Positions 1 to 5,003 of a stretch of 5,003 bases of DNA are shown here, piece after piece. Source of the stretch: Salinisphaera sp. UBA1666 (GTDB taxonomy: Bacteria > Pseudomonadota > Gammaproteobacteria > Nevskiales > Salinisphaeraceae); the NCBI GenBank assembly GCA_002320455.1, contig DCKU01000122.1, forward strand, positions 14,533 to 19,535, in the 5' to 3' direction. The position numbers and the translations under genes are program-made. Numbering within the stretch: the first letter of the stretch is position 1; every line of letters begins with the position of its first letter. The notes under the pieces are model-generated. The model had not been told where the DNA came from, did no database searches, and saw only the letters and a program-made list of their open reading frames with translations.

Positions 1-2415
1 GATCACGTCCGGGTTGTAGCAGTGATACTCCTGGCCGTAGACGAACTTCAGCAGGCCGCCCTGGTCGATGGCCACGCGGGCGTTCCAGGCGTTCTGCGCC
101 AGCTTGGCCTGATCGGCCTGCAGATGCGCGAAGCTGGCCCCGCCGATGCGCGAGACGGTGCCGGTGAAACAAAGATCCACCACTTCGTCAGCCAGGCCGA
201 CGATCTCGAACAGCTGGGCGCCGCGGTAGCTGGCCACGGTCGAGATGCCCATCTTGGACATGATCTTGTACAGACCCTTGTTGATGCCCTTGCGATAGGC
301 ACTACACAGCTCGTCGGCGGTCTTGTCCTTGACCTGGCCGACGGTGATCAGATCGTTCAGGCACTCATAGGCCAGATACGGGTGGATGGCGGTGGCGCCG
401 TAGCCCAGCAGGCAGGCGAAATGCTGCGGGTCACGCGCGCTGGCCGTGTCGATGACCAGGTTGGCGTCACAGCGCAGGTTCTCGCGCGTCAGGCGATGAT
501 GTACCGCGCCGGTGGCCAGAAGCGCCTGTAGGGGCAGCTGGCCGGCCTCGACGTTGCGATCGGTGAGCACGATGATGGTCTTGCCGTTGCGCACGGCCGC
601 GGTCACGTCGTCACAAAGCGTTTCGATGGCTTCGCGCAGATCCCCGTTGGCCGGGTAGGTCAGCTCGAAGCTGACGTCGGCATAGTCTTCGTCGTCCAGC
701 GCCAGCAGGCGACGGAACTTGCCGGTAGAGAGCACCGGCGAATCCACCACCAGACGCTTGGCCCGTTCTTCGGATTCCTCGAAGACGTTGCGCTCACGGC
801 CCAGACAGGTTTCCAGGCTCATGACGATGCGCTCGCGAAGCGAGTCGATCGGCGGGTTGGTGACCTGAGCGAACTGCTGACGGAAATAATCGTAGAGCAC
901 GCGATCGACGCGCGAGAGCACCGGGAACGGCGTGTCGTCACCCATCGAGCCGGTGGCCTCCTGGCCGGCTTCGGCCAGCGGACGCAACACCTGATCGCGC
1001 TCTTCGAAGGTCACGTGGAAGAGTTTTTCCAGCGACTTCAGGCGCGAGCGCTCCATCCAGGCTTCATCGCGCGTGTCGGCCAGGCGCGATTCCAGAATCT
1101 TGGCGTGGCTCTTGAGCCATTGCTTGTAGGGCTGGCGCTGTGCCAGTCGGCCGTCGATGTCCTTCGGATGCAGCAGCTCGCCGGTTTCCGTGTCCACGGC
1201 CAGCATGTCGCCGGGCTTCAAGCGGCCCTTGGCCACAACCTGGTCCGGGGTGTAGTCCCAGACGCCGATTTCCGAGGCCAGGGTGATGTGCCGGTCCTTG
1301 GTGATGACATAGCGCGCCGGGCGCAGGCCGTTGCGATCCATGCAGCAGGCGGCATAGCGCCCGTCGGTGAGCACGATGCCGGCCGGGCCGTCCCAGGGCT
1401 CCATGTGCATGGAGTTGTATTCGTAGAACGCGCGCATGTCGGCCGACATGTAGTCCACGTTCTGCCACGCCGGCGGCATCAACAGACGCATGGCATAGAA
1501 GATATCCATGCCGCCGGCCAGCAGGACTTCCAGCATGTTGTCCAGACTGCACGAGTCCGAGCCGTCCATGGAGACCAGCGGCAGGATCGAGGCCATGTCC
1601 TCGGGCAGCTTGTCCGAGGCGAATTTCGAGGCTCTAGCGGTCGACCAGTTGCGGTTACCGGTGATCGTGTTGATCTCGCCGTTATGCGCCAGATAGCGAA
1701 ACGGCTGGGCCAGGCGCCACTGCGGCAGCGTGTTGGTGGAAAACCGCTGGTGGAACACACACAGCGCGGTCTCCAGCCGGTCGTCGGCCAGGTCCTTATA
1801 GAAGGTGGTCAGGTAGCTGGGCATGACCATGCCCTTGAACGACAGTACATGGGCCGACAGCGAGGGCACATAGAAGGTGTCGTCGTCATCCAGCGCGTTT
1901 TCGGCGCGCCGGCGGGCAAACACCAGCATGGCCTCGAAGCGGGCCGGGTCCATGTCGGTTGGCGCGTGGACGAAGATCTGCTCCAGCCGCGGCAGGGTCT
2001 CCATCGCCTCGGCGCCGCAGGCGGACTCGGCGTCGATCGGCACATCACGCCAGCCGGCTACGGTCAATCCTTCGGATTCGATCTGGCGTACCAGCTCGGC
2101 CTTTGCGGCCTCGGCCTTCGTCGCATCCTGGGACAGGAAAACGATACCGCTGGCGTAGTGATCGGCCAGCGTGATGCCCGCCTCAGCGGCGATCGTGCGC
2201 AAGAACGCATCCGGCTTTTTCATCAGAATGCCGCAGCCGTCGCCGGTCTTGCCGTCGGCCGCTACCGCGCCGCGGTGCGTCAGACGCTCCAGCGCGCCGA
2301 TGGCGGTATCCAGAAGCCAGTGGCTGGGCTTATCGTCCATGTTGGCGATCATGCCGAAGCCGCAGGCATCTTTTTCGAACTCCGGAGAATAGAGTCCGCC
2401 GGTTAATTTATGCAT
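1..2415 (-). CDS. gltB: Glutamate synthase [NADPH] large chain, N-terminal 805 residues (3' end cut by window)
   Basis: This is the large subunit of glutamate synthase (GOGAT). It hydrolyses glutamine in an N-terminal amidotransferase domain and passes ammonia through the protein to an FMN site, where 2-oxoglutarate is converted to glutamate with electrons supplied by the GltD subunit. I translated the minus strand by hand from ATG at 2415 and found no internal stop down to base 1. The class II glutaminase nucleophile is Cys18 in KDACGFG; Cys18 must come first in the mature protein, so a 17-residue propeptide is expected. Other glutaminase landmarks are THRGA (46-50), TGDGCG (57-62), FHQRFSTNT (221-229) and AHNGEINT (243-250). 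The central domain spans roughly 480-780 and includes MGDDTP (491-496). SKMGISTVASYRGAQ (720-734) and NPDV (801-804) also fit GltB. Family members are about 1,500 residues, so the rest of the FMN barrel, the 3Fe-4S cysteines and the C-terminal beta-helix lie outside the window. The ATG at 2415 is supported by an AAGGGA ribosome binding site and by placement just before Cys18. Confidence 0.96.
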   Translation of the reverse strand, partial: MHKLTGGLYSPEFEKDACGFGMIANMDDKPSHWLLDTAIGALERLTHRGAVAADGKTGDGCGILMKKPDAFLRTIAAEAGITLADHYASGIVFLSQDATKAEAAKAELVRQIESEGLTVAGWRDVPIDAESACGAEAMETLPRLEQIFVHAPTDMDPARFEAMLVFARRRAENALDDDDTFYVPSLSAHVLSFKGMVMPSYLTTFYKDLADDRLETALCVFHQRFSTNTLPQWRLAQPFRYLAHNGEINTITGNRNWSTARASKFASDKLPEDMASILPLVSMDGSDSCSLDNMLEVLLAGGMDIFYAMRLLMPPAWQNVDYMSADMRAFYEYNSMHMEPWDGPAGIVLTDGRYAACCMDRNGLRPARYVITKDRHITLASEIGVWDYTPDQVVAKGRLKPGDMLAVDTETGELLHPKDIDGRLAQRQPYKQWLKSHAKILESRLADTRDEAWMERSRLKSLEKLFHVTFEERDQVLRPLAEAGQEATGSMGDDTPFPVLSRVDRVLYDYFRQQFAQVTNPPIDSLRERIVMSLETCLGRERNVFEESEERAKRLVVDSPVLSTGKFRRLLALDDEDYADVSFELTYPANGDLREAIETLCDDVTAAVRNGKTIIVLTDRNVEAGQLPLQALLATGAVHHRLTRENLRCDANLVIDTASARDPQHFACLLGYGATAIHPYLAYECLNDLITVGQVKDKTADELCSAYRKGINKGLYKIMSKMGISTVASYRGAQLFEIVGLADEVVDLCFTGTVSRIGGASFAHLQADQAKLAQNAWNARVAIDQGGLLKFVYGQEYHCYNPDVI

Positions 2416-2424
2416 AGGTTCTTG

Positions 2425-2430
2425 TCCCTT
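2425..2430 (-). promoter_or_regulatory. Ribosome binding site of gltB
   Basis: AAGGGA on the minus strand lies 9 nt before the ATG at 2415, a good Shine-Dalgarno match at suitable spacing. It supports this start over the internal ATG codons at residues 22 and 26, which would remove the catalytic Cys18. Confidence 0.7.
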
Positions 2431-2435
2431 GGCTG

Positions 2436-2450
2436 GGCGGAGTCGCCGCC
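2436..2450 (-). other. Small GC hairpin in the gltB leader
   Basis: On the minus strand GGCGG, a 5-nt loop (CGACT) and CCGCC form a five-pair all-GC stem that ends 5 nt before the gltB ribosome binding site. No T-tract follows it, so it is not a terminator. It could affect access to the ribosome binding site, but short GC stems are common by chance in this DNA. Confidence 0.3.
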
Positions 2451-2556
2451 GCGCACAAACATGCTCGCGGATAAATACGCGGTGGGCATGTCAGCGGTTT
2501 CGGCAGCGACCGGGCGCACGCGTGGCGCCAAAGCGGGCTGCGTTGCGTCGTTACTC

Positions 2557-2585
2557 AATATAAAAGGCCGGCCTGCGACAATCAA
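2557..2585 (-). promoter_or_regulatory. Candidate sigma70-type promoter for gltB, overlapping the aroB terminator
   Basis: Minus-strand TTGATT (2585-2580, four of six bases of TTGACA) is followed after exactly 17 nt by TATATT (2562-2557, five of six of TATAAT). Transcription would start near 2550 and give a leader of about 135 nt before gltB. The boxes fall on the loop and the T-tract of the aroB terminator. This is the best sigma70 match I found in the intergenic region and one of its few AT-rich stretches. Part of the match could come from the T-tract itself, so it remains a prediction. Confidence 0.5.
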
Positions 2586-2594
2586 TCGCGCCGG
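2561..2594 (-). terminator. Rho-independent terminator after aroB
   Basis: Reading the minus strand, CCGGC+GCGA (2594-2586), a 7-nt loop (2585-2579) and TCGC-AG-GCCGG (2578-2568) form a nine-pair GC-rich stem with a two-base bulge on the 3' side. It is followed by CC and TTTTA with a further AT-rich run. It begins 9 nt after the aroB stop, where an operon terminator is expected. The bulge and the broken T-tract make it imperfect, so readthrough into gltB is possible. Confidence 0.55.
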
Positions 2595-2603
2595 ATAGCT
2601 TCG

Positions 2604-3701
2604 CTATGCAGCCAAATAGCGGGCCAATGTAGCCTCGAGCGTCGCGCCATAGTCGCTTTCGAGCACTGCATGGCCGATATCCTTCAGCAGCACCAGGCGC
2701 AGGGCGCCAGCGCTCATTTTTTTGTCGCGGTACATCAGATCATGAATGCGCGCGGCGGGCGCGGTGGCCGGCGGTGCGGTGGGTAGCCCGGCGGCGGCAA
2801 TCACGGTTTCGATTCGTGTGACCTGCGCCGCATCGAGCCAGCCCAGCCGGTGTGACGTGTCTGCGGCCATGCACATGCCGGCAGCGACCGCTTCGCCGTG
2901 CAGCCAGGCGCCATAGCCCAGCTCGGCCTCCAGCGCGTGGCCGAATGTATGACCCAAGTTGAGCAGCGCCCGCTCGCCGGCCTCGCGCTCGTCGGCGACC
3001 ACGACCTCGGCCTTGTTGGCACAGGAGCGACGGATGACCTCGATCAAAAGCTCCGGCTGGCGAGCCGTGATGGCCGCCATGTTGGCTTCCAGCCAGTCGA
3101 AGAAGGCCGCGTCACGAATCAGACCGTACTTGATGACTTCGGCCATGCCGGCTGCGAACTCGCGCGCGGGCAGGCTAGCCAGAACGTCGATATCGGCCAG
3201 CACGCGCCGGGGCTGGTGAAACGCCCCGATCATGTTCTTGCCCAGCGGATGGTTGACGCCGGTCTTGCCGCCGACCGACGAATCGACCTGGGCGAGCAGG
3301 GTGGTCGGAAGCTGGACGAAATCGATACCGCGCTGATAGATCGCCGCGGCGAACCCGGCCAGGTCGCCGATCACGCCACCGCCCAGGGCGATGACGGTCG
3401 CATCGCGCCCGCAGCGGTTTTCCAGAAGCCGCGTGGTGACGGTGTCCAACGTGGCCATGGACTTGGTGGCCTCGCCGTCGGCCAGAACGAGCGTATCGAT
3501 ACGATGGTCGTGGGCCAGCGCCGTCTCGACGCGGCTGCGATACAGCGGATCGACCGTCTCATTGGTTACGATCAACACGTCGCGCCCGGCGATGGCTCCG
3601 GCATAGGCGTTCGGATCGTCGATCAGCCCGGGGCCGATGTGGATATCGTAGGCCCGATCGCCCAGGGCGACCGGCAGAATCGTGGCGTCAGAACGCGACA
3701 T
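2604..3701 (-). CDS. aroB: 3-dehydroquinate synthase
   Basis: AroB converts DAHP to 3-dehydroquinate, the second step of the shikimate pathway. It is a cytoplasmic enzyme that uses NAD+ as a recycled cofactor together with a divalent metal. The product is 365 residues, close to the family norm. The NAD-binding region is visible as GGGVIGDLAGF (107-117), with LPTTLLAQVDSSVGGKTGVN (131-150) and HPLGKNMIGAF (151-161) after it. By family comparison the metal ligands are Glu188 (in AEVIKYG), His251 (in LGHTFGH) and His268 (in HGEAV). DKKM (326-329) near the C-terminus is also typical. The frame stays open upstream to 3884, but residues before the ATG at 3701 overlap the RDD gene and do not resemble AroB. 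Starting at 3701 gives an N-terminus (VALGDRAYDIHIG) that aligns with known AroB proteins. The start lies 4 nt after the RDD stop and lacks a clear Shine-Dalgarno, which suggests translational coupling. The gene ends in TAG and a terminator follows. Confidence 0.97.
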   Translation of the reverse strand: MSRSDATILPVALGDRAYDIHIGPGLIDDPNAYAGAIAGRDVLIVTNETVDPLYRSRVETALAHDHRIDTLVLADGEATKSMATLDTVTTRLLENRCGRDATVIALGGGVIGDLAGFAAAIYQRGIDFVQLPTTLLAQVDSSVGGKTGVNHPLGKNMIGAFHQPRRVLADIDVLASLPAREFAAGMAEVIKYGLIRDAAFFDWLEANMAAITARQPELLIEVIRRSCANKAEVVVADEREAGERALLNLGHTFGHALEAELGYGAWLHGEAVAAGMCMAADTSHRLGWLDAAQVTRIETVIAAAGLPTAPPATAPAARIHDLMYRDKKMSAGALRLVLLKDIGHAVLESDYGATLEATLARYLAA

Positions 3702-3705
3702 AGCG

Positions 3706-4272
3706 CTACTCGGGCTGATCGGTGGAAGAAAAATCTCGGCCTGGGCGGCCGGTTCGCGCCCGGCGGATAACGACCGTGCCCGCCAGCTTGTCGTGCCAGC
3801 CTTGCTTGCGACGATCCAGGCCGACCCAGATGAAGCCCAGCATGAAAATAATCGCCGACACGTAATAACCGGCGTAGCGCACAATCAGCTGGCGTGTGCG
3901 GGCTGCTTGGCCGGTTCGCGCATCAACGATACGCGCACCGATCAGCATCTTGCCGGGCGTGGCACTTCGATAGATCCAGAAGACGATGATCACGGCCGCC
4001 GGCAGCAGCCAGTTCACCAGGATATCCATCGGCCCGCTCGACGCTAGGCTGGTGTTGAAGGTCAAGGCGTGAATATCCAGCGTGCCCTGGCCGGTGAAGA
4101 TCCGAGCGGAGCTTGTCGTCGGCTCGGGGGCCAGCCAGGCGACCAGTGGCCAGAGCACGATGGCCAAAAGAATCGTGTCGATCACGCTGGCCCAGACACG
4201 GATCCAAAAACCGGCGTACACCCAATCGGCACCGTAGTTGCCTGTTGCGGGTTGCCGGTCGGATGCCGCCAT
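3706..4272 (-). CDS. RDD-family integral membrane protein
   Basis: A 188-residue predicted inner-membrane protein of the RDD family, named for a conserved Arg and two Asp. The expected residues are present: Arg25 and Asp32 in IRVWASVID at the start of the first membrane segment (about 27-48), and Asp161 in QGWHDKLAGTVV. The second hydrophobic segment (about 84-101) runs into TPGKMLIGARIVD (105-117), another family hallmark. A third segment covers about 133-151. Between segments 1 and 2 is a polar stretch of about 35 residues, longer than in minimal RDD proteins. No signal peptide is evident. Family function is poorly defined; one halophile RDD protein has been reported as a Na+/H+ antiporter, which cannot be transferred here. 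The ATG shares its A with the aroK stop codon (TGATG), and the stop lies 4 nt before aroB, so the gene is embedded in the aroK-aroB operon. The only Shine-Dalgarno-like GGAGG is 16 nt upstream, probably too far, so coupling to aroK is likely. Confidence 0.9.
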   Translation of the reverse strand: MAASDRQPATGNYGADWVYAGFWIRVWASVIDTILLAIVLWPLVAWLAPEPTTSSARIFTGQGTLDIHALTFNTSLASSGPMDILVNWLLPAAVIIVFWIYRSATPGKMLIGARIVDARTGQAARTRQLIVRYAGYYVSAIIFMLGFIWVGLDRRKQGWHDKLAGTVVIRRARTGRPGRDFSSTDQPE

Positions 4273-4274
4273 CA
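4270..4274 (-). promoter_or_regulatory. TGATG stop/start overlap, aroK to RDD gene
   Basis: On the minus strand the TGA that ends aroK (4274-4272) shares its last base with the ATG of the RDD gene (4272-4270). Such one-base overlaps usually mean that the terminating ribosome, or one close behind it, starts the next gene. That fits the lack of a well-spaced Shine-Dalgarno here and ties RDD expression to aroK. Confidence 0.75.
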
Positions 4275-4802
4275 GGCCGTGCCGATGGCCTCCAGCTGCT
4301 CGACGATCTCGCGGGCCAGCTTGCGGGCCTGTTGATCGCCGGTGGCCACGACCACGTCGGCGATCGAGCGATACAGCGGATCACGCTCTTCCATAAGCGC
4401 GGTCAGGGTTGCCTCGAGATCATCGCTGCCGGCCAGCAGCGGGCGATCCGTGGACTTGCGCGTGCGGGCGAGCTGCTGCTCGAGCGTGGTCTCGAGATAG
4501 ACCACCACGCCCCGTGCGGACAGCAGGTTGCGCGTGCTGTCGTCGAGAATCGCGCCACCGCCGGTCGCCATGACGGTGTTGGGCTCTTCCGAAAGCTCGG
4601 CGATCATCTCGCGCTCGCGCTTGCGAAAGCCTTCTTCGCCTTCCATGTCGAAAATAAACGAAATATCCACGCCGGTGCGCTTCTCGACTTCTTGATCGGA
4701 GTCGACGAAGTTCATGCCTTTGAGTTCGGCGATGCGCCGGCCGACAGTGGTTTTGCCGGCGCCCATCGGGCCGACGAGATAAATATTCGGGTTAGATGCC
4801 AT
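4272..4802 (-). CDS. aroK: Shikimate kinase
   Basis: AroK transfers phosphate from ATP to the 3-hydroxyl of shikimate, the fifth step of the shikimate pathway, in the cytoplasm. The 176-residue product matches the usual length (E. coli AroK has 173). Visible motifs: Walker A GPMGAGKT (11-18); the shikimate-binding Asp34 and Asp36 in VDSDQEVE; Arg60 in FRKRE; the glycine triplet 81-83 in TGGGA; the lid arginine Arg120 in TDRPLL; and Arg140 in ERDPLYR. The fold is a P-loop kinase of the NMP-kinase type. The frame is open 15 codons further upstream to a GTG at 4847, but the ATG at 4802 gives the N-terminus (MASNPNIYLVG) seen in other AroK proteins. Neither start has a convincing ribosome binding site. 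The symbol aroK is chosen over aroL because of the aroB linkage and the sequence. It is the first gene of the inferred aroK-RDD-aroB operon. Confidence 0.96.
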   Translation of the reverse strand: MASNPNIYLVGPMGAGKTTVGRRIAELKGMNFVDSDQEVEKRTGVDISFIFDMEGEEGFRKREREMIAELSEEPNTVMATGGGAILDDSTRNLLSARGVVVYLETTLEQQLARTRKSTDRPLLAGSDDLEATLTALMEERDPLYRSIADVVVATGDQQARKLAREIVEQLEAIGTA

Positions 4803-4878
4803 GTACGTACTGATAACGAGTGGTAGACATTGAACCGGTTCGGTCACGCAATCGGCGTTGACCGGACCTAACCGGGAT

Positions 4879-4884
4879 AGTGTA
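4879..4884 (-). promoter_or_regulatory. Weak candidate -10 box for the aroK operon
   Basis: Minus-strand TACACT (4884-4879) is a fair -10 hexamer about 77 nt before the aroK ATG. No good -35 box lies 16-18 nt further upstream (the sequence there is near CGGTGA), so any promoter here would need an activator, or would be weak, or the operon may be transcribed from beyond the window. Confidence 0.25.
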
Positions 4885-4888
4885 ACGC

Positions 4889-4902
4889 AGTCGGTGCCGA
4901 CT
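4889..4902. repeat. 14-bp palindrome upstream of the candidate aroK -10 box
   Basis: AGTCGG and CCGACT are perfect inverted arms of 6 bp separated by 2 bp. The spacer is too short for an RNA hairpin, so an operator-type DNA site is the more natural reading. It lies 5 bp upstream of the candidate -10 box, that is, between the -10 and -35 positions. I do not recognise a regulator for it. Confidence 0.3.
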
Positions 4903-4982
4903 CACCGGCCGGCCGTGATCGCCGGCTAGCCGCGCAGGCCGAACGCGTCGATTGCCTGACATGTCGAGACCGCCTCGTTGCG

Positions 4983-5003
4983 GCTAGGGCCTGTTGAGGT
5001 TTC
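4983..5003. mobile_element. Possible insertion-sequence end at the window edge
   Basis: The final bases read CTAG followed by GGCCTGTTGAGGTTTC. A CTGTTG core close to a GG-rich tip is common at the termini of several insertion-sequence families, and CTAG is a known insertion target. With no transposase and no second end in view this is only a suspicion based on resemblance. Confidence 0.12.

Larger units (their letters stand above)
4803..5003. other. Region upstream of aroK without a supported gene
   Basis: About 200 nt with no coding region I can support on either strand. It contains short perfect palindromes (GAACCGGTTC at 4832-4841, AGTCGG/CCGACT at 4889-4902, CGGCTAGCCG at 4923-4932). 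On the minus strand one frame is open from the window edge to a TAG at 4926-4928 (26 codons), too short to tell whether it is the tail of an upstream gene. I see no PilQ-like sequence, although pilQ often precedes aroK in this group. Confidence 0.5.

Noticed and set aside
22..531. Plus-strand open frame of 169 codons opposite the gltB central region
   Set aside because: Shadow of GltB; the minus-strand frame there carries conserved GltB sequence throughout.
1015..2406. Plus-strand open frame of 463 codons opposite gltB
   Set aside because: It lies fully antisense to unmistakable GltB coding sequence. The translation is rich in His, Arg, Gln, Val and Gly with no recognisable domain, as expected from reverse-reading GC-rich codons.
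1..2415. Frameshift or pseudogene in gltB, suggested by the several short open frames in this region
   Set aside because: Codon-by-codon reading of the minus strand from 2415 to 1 gives 805 uninterrupted residues with GltB motifs in the right order, so the gene is intact as far as seen.
2565..2574. AGGCCGGCCT palindrome as an operator
   Set aside because: It is mostly part of the 3' arm and bulge of the terminator stem; a separate role is not needed to explain it.
2403..2585. 60-codon minus-strand frame, or a 28-codon ATG version from 2489, spanning the aroB-gltB gap and overlapping the gltB start
   Set aside because: The long form starts with TTG inside the terminator loop, upstream of the predicted transcript start. 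The short form has no ribosome binding site and no recognisable sequence. A leader peptide cannot be excluded but is not supported.
2595..2607. Small inverted repeat ATAGC-TTC-GCTAT over the aroB stop codon
   Set aside because: Only five pairs, three of them AU, with no T-tract. The stronger hairpin immediately downstream is the better terminator.
2898..3770. Plus-strand open frame of 290 codons opposite aroB
   Set aside because: Antisense shadow of aroB; no motif, no plausible ribosome binding site recognised, and composition typical of a reverse frame.
3702..3884. N-terminal extension of AroB by 61 residues
   Set aside because: The extension overlaps the RDD gene and does not look like AroB. 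The ATG at 3701 gives the family-typical N-terminus.
4113..4826. Plus-strand open frame of 237 codons opposite aroK and the RDD gene
   Set aside because: It crosses two well-supported genes on the other strand and shows no domain.
4803..4847. N-terminal extension of AroK from a GTG at 4847
   Set aside because: The 15 extra residues are absent from typical AroK proteins and the GTG lacks a ribosome binding site. The ATG at 4802 fits homologues better.

Overview
The window looks like chromosomal housekeeping DNA from a GC-rich gammaproteobacterium. All recognisable genes lie on the minus strand, so the biological reading order runs from high to low coordinates: aroK (shikimate kinase), a small RDD-family membrane protein, aroB (3-dehydroquinate synthase), then the first 805 codons of gltB (glutamate synthase large chain), which runs off the left edge. 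An aroK-aroB pair followed at short distance by gltB is a known gammaproteobacterial order (in Pseudomonas: pilQ-aroK-aroB-SPOR/damX-like gene-gltB-gltD). I cannot name the genus with confidence.

Layout. 4803-5003: no gene that I can support. It holds a weak candidate promoter for aroK, several short perfect palindromes, and at the extreme edge a sequence that faintly resembles an insertion-sequence terminus. 4272-4802: aroK. 3706-4272: RDD membrane protein, whose start codon shares one base with the aroK stop codon (TGATG). 2604-3701: aroB, starting 4 nt after the RDD stop. The three genes are almost certainly one transcript with coupled translation. 2416-2603: a 188-nt intergenic region with a rho-independent terminator just after aroB. 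The loop and T-tract of that terminator also spell a sigma70-type promoter (TTGATT, 17-nt spacer, TATATT) pointing at gltB. 1-2415: gltB, 5' part.

Function. AroB makes 3-dehydroquinate from DAHP and AroK phosphorylates shikimate further down the same aromatic amino acid pathway. GltB makes glutamate from glutamine and 2-oxoglutarate and seems to be transcribed separately. The RDD protein is the unexpected member: its place inside the aroK-aroB operon is clear, but its role is not. Two departures from the Pseudomonas-type order stand out: the RDD gene sits between aroK and aroB, and no SPOR/DamX-like gene lies between aroB and gltB.

I found no tRNA, rRNA, CRISPR array or complete mobile element. 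The long plus-strand open frames opposite gltB, aroB and aroK are best explained as shadows of GC-rich codon use. I see no strong case for an undescribed system here. The points most worth checking are the operon-embedded RDD gene and the overlapping terminator and promoter.
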